64,000 bases of DNA from Bacteroidota bacterium (GCA_023417785.1 JAEZEH010000095.1:1-64000); one strand, 5' to 3'. Positions 15,802-25,899 are shown, counted from the first letter of the stretch. Numbers and translations: made by a program. The notes: a model not told the origin generated them from the letters alone.

Positions 15802-17709
15802 ATGCGCCTTTCTATTATCGCCTTTTTCCTCTGTTTTTCGGTTACAACATCATTCAGCCAGAACAAAGAAATCCCCTACGAGTATACTGTAGACCTCACT
15901 CGCGTTGTTGACGACCGTCTCTTCGTTCAGCTGGCCGTGCCACCTGTCACAGGAGATGAAATCACATTCTACATGCCCAAGATTGTTCCCGGTACGTACG
16001 CAATAGCCGATTATGGGAGGTACGTCCACGATTTAAAAGCTCTTGACAAAAAAGGCAAGCCGCTTCCGGTGGAAAAGGTTGATGAAAACACGTGGAAAAT
16101 CCGCAACGCCCGAAAACTTGTAACGATCACCTATTGGATCGATGACACATTTGATACAGAAGTAAGCGGACCCGAGATATTCTGGCCGGCAGGAACGAAC
16201 ATAGAGGACGGAAAGAACTTCGTGATCAACGCCGCCGGTTTCTTCGGGTACTTTGAGGGACTGAAAAAGGCGCCCTTTCGGATTAATATAATTCGCAACG
16301 AGAGCATGTACGGGAGTACGGGCTTGATTCCCGTGCAAACCGGAGCACCAACCAAAATCCTGAAGTTGGAAAAGAAAACGACGTCGGTGCCACAGGCTGT
16401 TGATGTTTTCAGGACGTCTGATTACGACGAACTGATTGACTCGCCTATCATGTACGCGCAGGCCGACACGGCAATCATTCGCGTGGCAAATACCGAAGTT
16501 CTGATTGGCTCCTACTCCCCTACCAATAAGATTACGGCAAGCGAGATCGCTGAAAGCATTCGGGAAGTTCTCCAGGCGCAAACTGATTACCTGGGCGGAA
16601 AACTGCCCGTAGACAAATACGCTTTCATCTTCTACTTCACTGACCAGCCCGTTATGAGTTACGGTGCTTTGGAACATTCTTATTCGTCGTTCTACTATAT
16701 GCCCGAAATGCCAATCGGCGAAATGAATCAACAACTGCGTGATTTTGCTGCTCATGAGTTCTTCCACATCGTAACACCATTAACGGTTCACTCAGAGCAC
16801 ATTGAAGATTTCGATTTCAATGATCCAAAAATGTCGCAGCATCTTTGGATGTACGAAGGCGTTACTGAATACTTCGCCGGCAACGTACAGGTAAAACACG
16901 GCCTCATCTCGCCACAGGAATACCTGAATGTGCTTTATGAAAAAATGCTCACCGCGGATCAGTTTATCGACGACGTACCCTTCACCGATATCAGCCGGTT
17001 TACGCTTGACAAGTATCACGATCAGTATTATAACGTTTATCAGAAAGGTGCACTCATTGCCATGTGCGCTGACATCAAGCTACTCAAACTATCCAACGGG
17101 GAATACGACTTACGGAAGTTGATGCTGGGCCTGTCAGAAAAATTTGGCAAAAACAAAGCTTTCAAAGATGATGAACTGTTTGAGTTGATCACGGAGATGA
17201 CCTATCCGGAGATCGGAGATTTTTTCGCCAAACACGTCGCCGGTGGTGAACCTCTGCCATTCGCAGAAGTCCTCCAGAATGTTGGTATCTTGTATAAGGA
17301 GGAAGAAGCCTTCGAGGATTACAGTCTGGGTATAACTAATGCCGATGTGGGCCTGACAGAAGTTGATTCTAAACCACGACTTCAGATAGTATCCACAGAT
17401 CAGCAGAATGAAGTGGGTAAAGCCCTTGGTTTCTTTGAAGGTGACGTGCTCCTAGCTATCAACGACGAAGAAATGCCTGATCTTGGACCCGAACTTGGCA
17501 CGTTTATTCAGAAACAAATGCAGTCTTTGCCCGGATCCGACAGCATTTCCTATACTGTGTTACGAAAAGATTCTACCGGTGAACTCCGCGAAAAACGTCT
17601 TGCTGCTCCGGTTCAGAAAATCGAAATGGTACGACGCCACATTATGATGCCCGACCCTGAAGCAACAGAGGAACAGCTTCGGACAAGAGATGCGTGGTTG
17701 AAGGAATGA
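15802..17709 (+). CDS. M61 family metallopeptidase with PDZ domain, secreted
   Basis: 635 residues. There is a signal peptide at the start (LSIIAFFLCFSVTTSFSQ). An N-terminal beta domain is followed by the zinc-protease core with HEFFH (His318, Glu319, His322) and WMYEGVTEYFAG (Glu352). A PDZ-like domain occupies about residues 500-600 (LGFFEGDVLLAINDEEMPDL). M61 enzymes are glycyl aminopeptidase-like, and the bacterial members are periplasmic or surface peptidases. The long antisense frames inside it are shadows. Confidence 0.92.
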   Translation: MRLSIIAFFLCFSVTTSFSQNKEIPYEYTVDLTRVVDDRLFVQLAVPPVTGDEITFYMPKIVPGTYAIADYGRYVHDLKALDKKGKPLPVEKVDENTWKIRNARKLVTITYWIDDTFDTEVSGPEIFWPAGTNIEDGKNFVINAAGFFGYFEGLKKAPFRINIIRNESMYGSTGLIPVQTGAPTKILKLEKKTTSVPQAVDVFRTSDYDELIDSPIMYAQADTAIIRVANTEVLIGSYSPTNKITASEIAESIREVLQAQTDYLGGKLPVDKYAFIFYFTDQPVMSYGALEHSYSSFYYMPEMPIGEMNQQLRDFAAHEFFHIVTPLTVHSEHIEDFDFNDPKMSQHLWMYEGVTEYFAGNVQVKHGLISPQEYLNVLYEKMLTADQFIDDVPFTDISRFTLDKYHDQYYNVYQKGALIAMCADIKLLKLSNGEYDLRKLMLGLSEKFGKNKAFKDDELFELITEMTYPEIGDFFAKHVAGGEPLPFAEVLQNVGILYKEEEAFEDYSLGITNADVGLTEVDSKPRLQIVSTDQQNEVGKALGFFEGDVLLAINDEEMPDLGPELGTFIQKQMQSLPGSDSISYTVLRKDSTGELREKRLAAPVQKIEMVRRHIMMPDPEATEEQLRTRDAWLKE

Positions 17710-17785
17710 TTGCGGATTCCGGGTTTCGAATTGATTTCAAATTTCAGATTTCGATTTTGCTGATTTCGGGCCTCAGACTAATTCC
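17710..17785. repeat. TTTCAGATTTC-type repeat tract between convergent genes
   Basis: Contains GATTTCAAATTTCAGATTTCG-like pieces (AATTTCAGATTT at its centre) and GATTTCGGGCCTCAGAC. It fills the gap between the M61 peptidase stop and the FAD-oxidoreductase stop. Confidence 0.55.
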
Positions 17786-17789
17786 TGTT

Positions 17790-19373
17790 TCAGGTTGATT
17801 TTGCTGTGCCTAGTTGAAGGGCAACCGCTTCGGCGCAACGTTCCCCGTCCATGGCGGCGGACACAATACCACCGGCAAATCCGGCACCTTCGCCGCACGG
17901 ATAAAGCTTCCTGATGTGGATATGTTCAAGGGTTTCTTTATCACGTGGAATTTTCACGGGTGACGAGGTCCGGCTTTCAACGCCAACGATTTGCGCGTCG
18001 TTGGTAAAGTATCCTTTCATTTTCGTTCCAAAATTTCTGAAACCCTGTTTCAGGGCACTGATGATAAAAGGTGGAAGAACGTCGCTCATATCGGCCGAAG
18101 CAAGACCAGGCTGATAGGATGTTCCGAGTAACGATGATGACACGCGACCTTCGACAAAATCGACCAGGCGCTGGGCGGGTGCTGTCTGCGAACCACCCGC
18201 TATTTTACAAGCACGCTGCTCAATGGCCTTCTGAAAATACAACCCGGCCAAGGGCCCCTTATTTGAAAAGTGGGCGAAATCCAAACTGTCGACGGCGACC
18301 ACAATCCCGGAGTTTGCAAATCTGGAATCCCGTCGCGAGGGACTCATACCGTTAACGACAACTTCGCCGGGAGCCGTTGCCGACGGAACAATAAATCCTC
18401 CGGGACACATGCAAAACGAGAACACTCCCTTTTCGTTGCTGCCAATTTTTGCCTGATGTACCAGGGAATATGACGACGCAGGAAGATATGGACCACGATC
18501 CGGGGCGCAATGGTACTGCACGCGATCAATCAGGTTCTGCTGATGTTCTACGCGAACGCCTAGAGCAAAGGGTTTAGCTTCGATGTGGATGCCGCGCTGA
18601 TTCAGGAGATCGAAGATATCCCGGGCGCTGTGTCCGGTGGCCAGAATTACGGCTTCTCCATAAACATGATCACCGTCCCGATTAACCACGCCACGCATTA
18701 TATCGCTTTCGATTATGAAATCAACTACCCGGGAATTGAAAAGAATCTCGCCCCCCGCCCCGAGAATCGTTTCGCGAAGGGCGGCGATTAGTACCGGTAG
18801 CTTGTTTGTCCCGATATGCGGATGGGCATCAAATAAGATTTCCTCTTTCGCACCGTGCGCGACCATGATTTCGAGAATACGCCTTATGTCGCCTCTTTTT
18901 TTAGAACGTGTATATAGCTTCCCGTCTGAATATGTTCCTGCCCCACCTTCGCCAAAGCAATAGTTGGAATCAGGATCGACATGGTGGTCCTGATTGATGG
19001 CGGCAAGATCCCTTCGCCGGGTTCGCACATCTTTGCCGCGTTCGAGGATAACCGGTTTAATTCCCAATTCAATGAGCCGAAGTGCGGCAAACAATCCGGC
19101 AGGTCCGGCCCCGACGATGACTACCTGTCGGGCGCTTTTGACGTTTTTGTACTCGCGATTCGCTTTATGGAGTTGCGAAAACTCTTCGCGCGACAGCACT
19201 TCCACCTGCATACGCACTACGACGTTCCGGCCACGCGCATCGATTGAGCGCTTTACCGGCCTCACAATCAACTGGCCGTCATTGGGAAGATTCAGCTTTT
19301 TGTAAAGAATACCAGGAAACACATCATCGTCAAATGCCTCCTGCGGATGGAGTATCAAATCGTGTACTGTCAT
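17790..19373 (-). CDS. FAD-dependent oxidoreductase (COG2509-type)
   Basis: 527 residues. An N-terminal region of about 80 residues precedes the dinucleotide-binding motif VVIVGAGPAGLFAALRLIEL (GAGPAG at 88-93), then ILERGKDV. CFGEGGAGTYSDGKLYTRSK and the late PCGEGAGFAGGIVSAAMDG are typical of the uncharacterised FAD-dependent dehydrogenase family often labelled NAD(P)/FAD-dependent oxidoreductase. The substrate is unknown. It is a single gene on the minus strand, with no partner nearby. Confidence 0.88.
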   Translation of the reverse strand: MTVHDLILHPQEAFDDDVFPGILYKKLNLPNDGQLIVRPVKRSIDARGRNVVVRMQVEVLSREEFSQLHKANREYKNVKSARQVVIVGAGPAGLFAALRLIELGIKPVILERGKDVRTRRRDLAAINQDHHVDPDSNYCFGEGGAGTYSDGKLYTRSKKRGDIRRILEIMVAHGAKEEILFDAHPHIGTNKLPVLIAALRETILGAGGEILFNSRVVDFIIESDIMRGVVNRDGDHVYGEAVILATGHSARDIFDLLNQRGIHIEAKPFALGVRVEHQQNLIDRVQYHCAPDRGPYLPASSYSLVHQAKIGSNEKGVFSFCMCPGGFIVPSATAPGEVVVNGMSPSRRDSRFANSGIVVAVDSLDFAHFSNKGPLAGLYFQKAIEQRACKIAGGSQTAPAQRLVDFVEGRVSSSLLGTSYQPGLASADMSDVLPPFIISALKQGFRNFGTKMKGYFTNDAQIVGVESRTSSPVKIPRDKETLEHIHIRKLYPCGEGAGFAGGIVSAAMDGERCAEAVALQLGTAKST

Positions 19374-19433
19374 ATTGAAAGGTTTCTATCCTTTATGAAG
19401 GCAAAGGTAGGAAAGTTGGGGGAAGGGCGACAG

Positions 19434-19473
19434 TGGTAGTACCAGTTAACTGTTACCTGTTCGGTGGTCCTTG
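19434..19473. repeat. GTTACCAG-type degenerate repeat
   Basis: ACCAGTTAACTGTTACCTGTT lies just after the end of the MORN-repeat gene (minus strand). Its vocabulary is shared with the tracts at 28567 and 57019. Confidence 0.4.
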
Positions 19474-19474
19474 G

Positions 19475-21259
19475 TCAGTAGGAAAAAACATTTCCGATGT
19501 TGAGGCTGAAATTGAATGTGTGGGCGAAGGAGCGCTGGTCGAGGTTTTCGAAGAAGGTCGCATAATTCGGATCAATATCCGTGGTTCGAAGGCCGAAATT
19601 GGCAGAAACAAAACCGTCCATTGTAAACCCGCGGCCATTGTTCTTTCTCATAATGCGGTATCCCAGTAGCGGTCCCCATTGTATGCGTTGTTCAACTGCA
19701 TTGAAAGTAAAGATGTTATCAGGACTCTGGTTCAAGGGTTGATTTACGAAGTGGCCAAGATTTGTAAAGCGGATTTCGTGACCGAAATACCACATGCCGG
19801 CCTTGACCGGGTTATACAACTTCTGTCGGATGGCTACACTGTATCCCCTTTCGAATTTTTTCCCCGCTGCAATTTTTAAGTCCTGCTTGAAAAACGGATC
19901 GCGGATTCCGATGAATTCGAATTCATGCCCAAGCCGTTCTTCCTGATAAAACTCGATGTTCAGCGGAATACGTCCCGCGGCTAACCAAAGAGGATTGGTC
20001 GCACCGATAACGCCTTTGAATTCATTATACCTTACGGCGAAGCGCGAAGGGCGCGATTGCTTTCGCGTGTTGGCTCTCCGGTGAAATCGATCTGCGAGAT
20101 GGCTGATTTCCTCGCCGGCTTTATTCGTTTCGTAAAACGGTTTGTAATACCCCGACAAAGTACCCTCCTCGTTGTAAATCTCCCAGGTGCCGGTTTTCAT
20201 TTCTCCTTCCAGCGATCCTCTCGTATGCAGGCTGCCATCGGGATAGTAGCCCTGATAGATACCCTTGTCTTTTATGTACTCGCAATGACCTTCCTCTTTT
20301 CCGTCGAGGGAATAGAATGTCCATCTTCCTTCCCGCTTTCCGTTTTCGATTCGTCCTTTGAGCTTGAGTGCACCGTTGGGAAAGTATTCCCGGTAATCAC
20401 CCGACCCGAACTGGAATCTTGCCTCGCTTTTGAGGCTTCCGTTCAATGAAAAACTTTTCCATTGGCCATCTTTTTTTCCCTCAACAAAAGCGCCGGCGGA
20501 ACTGATCGTGCCGTCTTCAAAATAATAGGTCCATGTCCCGGAGGGTTGGTCGTTCTCATAAACACCTTGAGAAGCAATTTTTCCGGAAGGATAGTAGGTG
20601 TACCAGGTGCCTTGTTTTTTGCCTTTGACAAAACTTCCTTCAGCCTGAAGCGACCCATCTTCCTGAAAATAGCGCCAATGTCCCGTAATCGTCGTGCCTG
20701 ACTTTGGTCCTGTGCCAAGGATTTTGCCGGAATGATAATACTCGACGTGTTTACCAAAGTCGTCCTCGTATTCGCATGATCCTTTCAGTGTTCCATCTTC
20801 GAAGTACGATTTCCATATACCGGCGCGGCGGTTATTGCTGTACTCTCCCGTTTCACGCAGCTCGCCGTTTTCATAATACATCTTCCACTCACCCTCGCGC
20901 TTTTTGCCATAAATGATCCCCTCCATACTCTTCTTGCCATTTTCAAAAAAGTATTCCCACAGACCATAGTTCGCACCCTTGAAAAGTATACCGCGCATCT
21001 TGAGAACACCAGTCTCATAGAAGAACTCCCACACCCCACTCGTTTCGTCGTTGGTGAACTGACCTTTGGATTCAACTTTACCGTTAAGGAAATAGGACAT
21101 GTAATGGCCGTGCAAAACATTACTGACGGTGTCTTTGACCAGATAAACTTCTTTCAGTTTTTTGCGTTCCGCGTCATGCCATGACTTGCGTGTATAACCC
21201 TGCCCGAAGAGTTGGGCAGTCGCCATTACGATAAGCATCGAGGGAAGCAAAAATCTCAC
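19475..21259 (-). CDS. Secreted MORN-2 repeat protein fused to a C-terminal beta-barrel-like domain
   Basis: 594 residues from a GTG start. The next ATG (21238) would remove the positive end of the signal peptide RFLLPSMLIVMATAQLFGQ, so GTG is preferred. Residues about 45-390 hold some 14 MORN-2/YwqK repeats of the form G-x-W-x-x-Y-x-x-G-x-L (for example EGEWKMYYENGELRETGEY). Residues about 400-594 are a different domain with alternating hydrophobic strands (LNIEFYQEERLGHEFEFIG, YSVAIRQKLYNP, MWYFGHEIRF) and an end in NFSLNIGNVFSY, like an outer-membrane protein. Databases often label YwqK repeats as antitoxin; nothing here supports a toxin-antitoxin role. A surface or outer-membrane role is more likely. 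Confidence 0.8.
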   Translation of the reverse strand: MRFLLPSMLIVMATAQLFGQGYTRKSWHDAERKKLKEVYLVKDTVSNVLHGHYMSYFLNGKVESKGQFTNDETSGVWEFFYETGVLKMRGILFKGANYGLWEYFFENGKKSMEGIIYGKKREGEWKMYYENGELRETGEYSNNRRAGIWKSYFEDGTLKGSCEYEDDFGKHVEYYHSGKILGTGPKSGTTITGHWRYFQEDGSLQAEGSFVKGKKQGTWYTYYPSGKIASQGVYENDQPSGTWTYYFEDGTISSAGAFVEGKKDGQWKSFSLNGSLKSEARFQFGSGDYREYFPNGALKLKGRIENGKREGRWTFYSLDGKEEGHCEYIKDKGIYQGYYPDGSLHTRGSLEGEMKTGTWEIYNEEGTLSGYYKPFYETNKAGEEISHLADRFHRRANTRKQSRPSRFAVRYNEFKGVIGATNPLWLAAGRIPLNIEFYQEERLGHEFEFIGIRDPFFKQDLKIAAGKKFERGYSVAIRQKLYNPVKAGMWYFGHEIRFTNLGHFVNQPLNQSPDNIFTFNAVEQRIQWGPLLGYRIMRKNNGRGFTMDGFVSANFGLRTTDIDPNYATFFENLDQRSFAHTFNFSLNIGNVFSY

Positions 21260-21312
21260 GAAGGGCGAATTTGGTCCACCCGAAAGTTAAGGTTTTTTCA
21301 CCAAACCGGCGG

Positions 21313-22269
21313 CTACTTCAAGGCCTTGATGACGGCTGCCTTACCCCATTCTGCCTTCTCCTGCTCACTCCAAAGTTCAGGAAAGAACATAATGCGCTGA
21401 AAGCGTGGTGGAAGGTACTTCTGCCAATTTGTACCACCCGTTGCCGGGACGTTGTCGGGGTCACGTTTGAGGAAATGTCCAGACGATTTCAGGTGAGCCA
21501 ACCGCCACAACACATTCGCCAGATGATCGTAGGTGCGCAGTCTTTCAACAATTTCGTCCTTACGGGCTGAATGCTGAAAATGCCGCAGATATAGTTGGCG
21601 AAGATTCGTCTCCCTGAAGCGCGTAGCCCGTTCGTAAAAGTCATTCATGTACTTTTCTTCGAACTGCTGCAGCGTGAGCGTCTTCTTTCCTGTAGCCAGT
21701 TCGGTGGCCCCGCTTTTCCAGTATATTTTTTCCATCATACCCGGTATATCGGCATTCGCCAGGGTCTCGCGCTCGGACGTGTTCACGAGGTTGATCATAT
21801 CGGTAGAGCTTATTTCAATAAGCCGATACTGCGCTGACTGAAATCCGCTTGCCGGCAGGAGTGCCATTCTGAATTTCAGGAACTGTTCTTTCTCCATACC
21901 GTGGACCATGATCTCGAAGCTGTCTTCCAGGTTTCCGAAATACATAATAACACGGTTGATACGTTCGATGAAAAACTTCTCGTCAATGTCGGCCTTTGCA
22001 GAGATCTGATCAAGTTCGTTAAGAATGAGCCTGAAATACAACTCCGTGATCTGATGATAGATGATGAATACCTTTTCGTCGGGGAAATGAGTTTTTGGCG
22101 TCTGCAAACTAAGCAGCGTGTCCAGGTGGATGTAATCCCAGTAAGTGAGATAATCCGAATAAAGCAGGCCGTCGAGGTAACTTGACAGGTCCTGACCCAT
22201 TGCGTTATACTTTGCCCGAAGTTTTTTTAGTTGTTCAATAAGTTCCGGTTCAACCGTTTGATCTTCCAT
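21313..22269 (-). CDS. Tryptophan 2,3-dioxygenase family protein
   Basis: 318 residues, all-helical heme dioxygenase family. It opens the indole ring of tryptophan to N-formylkynurenine. The substrate-site motif YWDYIHLDTLLSLQ and the heme-histidine region FIIYHQITELYFRLILNELD are present, together with FRMALLPASGFQSAQYRLIE and, near the end, GTNWQKYLPP. It is divergent from the acyl-CoA dehydrogenase gene; both could act in tryptophan breakdown (the glutaryl-CoA step), though other kynurenine-pathway genes are absent here. Confidence 0.9.
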   Translation of the reverse strand: MEDQTVEPELIEQLKKLRAKYNAMGQDLSSYLDGLLYSDYLTYWDYIHLDTLLSLQTPKTHFPDEKVFIIYHQITELYFRLILNELDQISAKADIDEKFFIERINRVIMYFGNLEDSFEIMVHGMEKEQFLKFRMALLPASGFQSAQYRLIEISSTDMINLVNTSERETLANADIPGMMEKIYWKSGATELATGKKTLTLQQFEEKYMNDFYERATRFRETNLRQLYLRHFQHSARKDEIVERLRTYDHLANVLWRLAHLKSSGHFLKRDPDNVPATGGTNWQKYLPPRFQRIMFFPELWSEQEKAEWGKAAVIKALK

Positions 22270-22390
22270 CTTTTTGAGATAAGATGTGTAAATTAGCCCC
22301 GAAGTTAAGAGAAATCGTACATGTCACGAATCGTGTGTGAAAAAGTGTTAAGAATTCTCCCATCTTCCATTAACCTGAATAACTGAAATT

Positions 22391-23614
22391 ATGTCAAACC
22401 ACAAGGGTACTGCTGTCGCTGCGCCGAAAAAGTCATTGAAGACCGACACCTTTGAACACCCTGATTTTTATGCGCTGGACGACCTTATTACCGAAGAGCA
22501 TAAACTTATCCGTTCCTCCATCCGGGACTTCGTGAAGAAGGAAATTTCACCCTACATAGAAGAGTGGGCGGAACGGGCATATTTTCCTTATGAGATTGTT
22601 AAAAAATTCGGGGATATAGGTGCTTTTGGGCCCACGATCCCCACTGAATACGGAGGTGGCGGTCTTGATTACATTTCTTACGGATTAATTATGCAGGAGA
22701 TCGAACGCGGAGATTCCGGAATGCGTTCCACTGCGTCGGTTCAGGGATCCCTGGTGATGTACCCGATCTACCAGTTTGGCTCTGAAGAACAGCGGCGCAA
22801 GTATCTACCAAAATTGGCTTCCGGAGAATGGCTGGGATGTTTTGGTCTCACTGAGCCGGATCATGGATCAAACCCCGGAGGAATGGTTACTAACTTCAAA
22901 GACATGGGCGACCATTACCTGCTCAATGGCGCCAAGATGTGGATTTCTAATTCTCCTAAAGCAGACGTTGCCGTGGTTTGGGCAAAGAACGAGGACGGGT
23001 GGGTTCATGGTTTGATTGTTGAACGCGGAATGGAAGGCTTTTCAACTCCTGAAACACATGGCAAGTGGTCTTTACGAGCTAGTGCAACGGGCGAGCTAGT
23101 GTTTGACAACGTTAAGGTACCCAAGGAGAATCTCTTACCGGGCAAGAATGGTCTCGGTGCCCCGCTGATGTGCCTCGACAAGGCACGGTATGGCATTGCG
23201 TGGGGTGCAGTGGGCTCAGCTATGGACTGTTATGAGTCGGCTCGCAAATACGCTTCAGAAAGAATGCAATTTGGCAAGCCGATCGCATCGTTTCAACTGA
23301 TACAAAAGAAGCTCGCCGAGATGCTTACCGAAATAACAAAAGCACAACTTTTGAATTGGCGGCTGGGGGTGTTGAAAAACGACGGCAAGGCAACATCCGC
23401 ACAAATATCCATGGCCAAGCGCAACAGTGTTGCCATGGCACTGGACATTGCTCGCGAAGCCCGCCAGATTCACGGGGCGATGGGAATTACCGGCGAGTAC
23501 CCAATGATGCGTCATATGATGAACCTCGAATCGGTGATCACATACGAAGGTACGCACGATATTCACTTGCTGATTCTGGGAAACGAAATCACAGGAATTC
23601 CCGCGTTTTCATAA
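22391..23614 (+). CDS. Acyl-CoA dehydrogenase, glutaryl-CoA dehydrogenase-like
   Basis: 407 residues with the acyl-CoA dehydrogenase three-domain fold. CFGLTEPDHGSNPGGM is the FAD/substrate signature, and RMQFGKPIASFQLIQKKLAE is in the C-terminal domain. The catalytic base is Glu386 in TYEGTHDIHLLILG, the position typical of glutaryl-CoA dehydrogenase, which decarboxylates glutaryl-CoA to crotonyl-CoA in lysine and tryptophan breakdown. It has no N-terminal targeting signal. Assignment to glutaryl-CoA is likely but not proved. Confidence 0.88.
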   Translation: MSNHKGTAVAAPKKSLKTDTFEHPDFYALDDLITEEHKLIRSSIRDFVKKEISPYIEEWAERAYFPYEIVKKFGDIGAFGPTIPTEYGGGGLDYISYGLIMQEIERGDSGMRSTASVQGSLVMYPIYQFGSEEQRRKYLPKLASGEWLGCFGLTEPDHGSNPGGMVTNFKDMGDHYLLNGAKMWISNSPKADVAVVWAKNEDGWVHGLIVERGMEGFSTPETHGKWSLRASATGELVFDNVKVPKENLLPGKNGLGAPLMCLDKARYGIAWGAVGSAMDCYESARKYASERMQFGKPIASFQLIQKKLAEMLTEITKAQLLNWRLGVLKNDGKATSAQISMAKRNSVAMALDIAREARQIHGAMGITGEYPMMRHMMNLESVITYEGTHDIHLLILGNEITGIPAFS

Positions 23615-23908
23615 AGGGTAACGACCAGCTCTTTGCCACCGAACTCCTTAACAGAGCGTCCGAACGATATTTTTTGGACCTGAAACAGGCGAATACCGAA
23701 TTTTAGCTAGATTTACTAACCTTCCTTCCAATCCAAGGTAATCCTTCGCCGGATGTGCCGGGAGTAACTTACGGGCTATACGGCCATGGGTAATTATTTC
23801 ATTGCCCACGATTAGCACGCTTTAATGTTAGGTATCATTCCAGTACTCTCACAGCACGCAATCGAGGCGCCGTCATCGTCGCTACCAATCTCAAAATTTC
23901 ATACTAAA

Positions 23909-24745
23909 ATGAAAAAATTACTAAAACGAATAGTGCAACGCGGGGGATTCGACATCGTCCGATCCACCCCGAAGGAACAAGTCGAAGCGCTTATCAGGAA
24001 ACTTCAACCTAAACCAATAGATAAGGAACTGATTCGTATAGGGCCCAACGCGGACGGCGGATACCTCGTGCCAGACGATTTGGAAGGCATCACGGCTTGC
24101 TTTTCGCCAGGCGTAGGCAAGATCAGCCAGTTTGAACAGGATTGTCTCGACCGTGGAATGAAGGTTTTCATGGCGGACAAATCAGTCGAGAAACCTAACC
24201 TGGACGTTCCTGCCGACAAATACGATTTTATCAAGAAGCATGTGGGCTGCGTTAACAATGCGGAGTTCACAACCATGGATCAATGGGTGAACAGCTTTGG
24301 ATTGAACGAAGGGGATGACATGATGCTTGAAATGGACATAGAAGGCGCTGAGTATTATTCAATTCTCAATATGTCTGATTCACTCATGCGTCGGTTCCGG
24401 GTCATAATCGTTGAATTCCATACCTTGCATCATTTCTGGAATCCCTATTTCTTTGAACTTGCCCAGGCAGCGTTTGACAGGGTCCTTCAGACGCACACGT
24501 GCGTGCATATTCACCCAAACAATTGCTGCGGTATCAAATACCAAAACGACATTGCTATTCCGCGAGTGATTGAAATGACGCTATTGAGAAATGACCGCGT
24601 GAGATTGGTGGACAAGCCGTTGACGTTTCCGCATAAACTTGACTACGATAACTATCCGGATAACCCCGAAAAGAAACCCATTGTTTTGCCGACGAATTGG
24701 TATAACACGTCAAAGAAGTCAGTCCACGAATTTGTTCATCAATAG
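23909..24745 (+). CDS. FkbM-family methyltransferase
   Basis: 278 residues from ATG 23909 (MKKLLKRIVQRGGFDIV). The upstream in-frame start at 23825 adds 28 residues with no family likeness. The SAM-binding fold begins IGPNADGGYLVPDDL, then ACFSPGVGKISQFEQDCLD, and continues with MMLEMDIEGAEYYSILNM, the FkbM core motif. FkbM enzymes methylate hydroxyls, often on sugars of glycans or natural products. There is no glycan cluster directly next to it, so the substrate is unknown. It ends eight bases before the convergent DUF1573 gene. Confidence 0.82.
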   Translation: MKKLLKRIVQRGGFDIVRSTPKEQVEALIRKLQPKPIDKELIRIGPNADGGYLVPDDLEGITACFSPGVGKISQFEQDCLDRGMKVFMADKSVEKPNLDVPADKYDFIKKHVGCVNNAEFTTMDQWVNSFGLNEGDDMMLEMDIEGAEYYSILNMSDSLMRRFRVIIVEFHTLHHFWNPYFFELAQAAFDRVLQTHTCVHIHPNNCCGIKYQNDIAIPRVIEMTLLRNDRVRLVDKPLTFPHKLDYDNYPDNPEKKPIVLPTNWYNTSKKSVHEFVHQ

Positions 24746-24753
24746 ATGAATCA

Positions 24754-25830
24754 TCAGTCCTCAACGTAGGCGGTAAAGGTAAACCGTTGTACGGGTTTCT
24801 GCGGATCGTTCGTGTACAGTGTGATCGCTTTTTGCTGAGTAGATTTCCGTCCTTCAGAGTGGAAGGTGATCTTGATCATTGCCCTTTCGCCCGGCTTAAT
24901 TGCGGTCTTATCGGCTGAGGCAGTGACACACGAACAGTTGGGCTGCACCGAATTCAATGTAAGTTCGGTCCGACCGGAGTTAGTAACATATAGGTCACGT
25001 GATATCGAAGCGTTTCTGCCGACGCGGCCAAAATCCATTGACGAAGCGGCGAGTGTAAGCCTGGGCGCCCTGGCCATATCTTCCGGCGTTAATTCTCCGA
25101 AGTAGTCTTCGAGAGTAGCGTACACGGTAAATGCTTTTACAGGTTCGGCATCGTCGTCGGTGTGAATTTCAACGTTGTCATTCTGGAAACCATATTGGTT
25201 TCTTTTTTTGCCATCATATACAAGTTTCAGGTGGCCGCGTTCCTTTGGAGCGATCACTTTCGGTGTTACCTCCACGGTCAGGTAGTCAGGCGCGTTAATG
25301 CCCATCACCTCCACGGTGTCCGAACCTGCATTCATAAATGGAAAATCGCGAACAGTTGGTTCTGTATTGAGATGTACCTTGCCCATATTCAACGAAGCAG
25401 ACTTGAATTTCCAGTTACCTTTCGCCACCTGGAAGTCAGCGTCGGAGCCTACCCCGTCCGTTGAAACGATTCCTTTAATTTGTAGTACGATGGGATTTGC
25501 CTCGTAGTCGGTTGTAACCGATAGCGATTTGTTAAAAAAACCTGGGCGCCCTTTCGGGTCGTAACTTGCCTGAATGAAACCGGTTTTGCCGGGTGCAACG
25601 GATTCTTTACTCCAATCTGGTGTGGTACACCCACAAGACGCCTGTACATTGAGAATTTTCACCGGGCGATTGGTTGTATTCGTGAAAAGAAACTCATGCA
25701 GTACCGGACCACCGCTTTCCCTGATGGAACCAAAGTCATGGGCTTCCTCCCGGAACTGAATGTATTTTGCCTGCTGGCCAAATACGGTAACCGAGATCAG
25801 GAGGAGCAAAAGGAACGGTAATCGATACAT
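24754..25830 (-). CDS. Secreted DUF1573 protein
   Basis: 358 residues from ATG 25830. A signal peptide (YRLPFLLLLLISVTVFGQ) is followed by Ig-like DUF1573 (ASPM/SPD-2/Hydin-type) modules. One carries EFLFTNTTNRPVKILNVQ then ASCGCTTPDWS; the last carries NSVQPNCSCVTASADK, with the paired cysteines typical of the family. These modules are beta sandwiches on exported Bacteroidota proteins and have no known reaction. The start eight codons upstream would add an unlikely leader. Confidence 0.85.
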   Translation of the reverse strand: MYRLPFLLLLLISVTVFGQQAKYIQFREEAHDFGSIRESGGPVLHEFLFTNTTNRPVKILNVQASCGCTTPDWSKESVAPGKTGFIQASYDPKGRPGFFNKSLSVTTDYEANPIVLQIKGIVSTDGVGSDADFQVAKGNWKFKSASLNMGKVHLNTEPTVRDFPFMNAGSDTVEVMGINAPDYLTVEVTPKVIAPKERGHLKLVYDGKKRNQYGFQNDNVEIHTDDDAEPVKAFTVYATLEDYFGELTPEDMARAPRLTLAASSMDFGRVGRNASISRDLYVTNSGRTELTLNSVQPNCSCVTASADKTAIKPGERAMIKITFHSEGRKSTQQKAITLYTNDPQKPVQRFTFTAYVED

Positions 25831-25899
25831 CAGTTTATTTTTAGGAACCCTCAAATTTAAAACTAATTCAGTTCAGCTTTATTTTATTTTATTTGCACT

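Noticed and set aside
16033..16767. 244-residue frame antisense to the M61 peptidase gene
   Set aside because: It lies wholly inside a well-supported gene with intact catalytic motifs and has no recognisable domain; it is a shadow frame.
19475..21259. Toxin-antitoxin antitoxin label for the MORN-2 repeat protein
   Set aside because: No toxin gene is adjacent, and the protein has a signal peptide and a second barrel-like domain.
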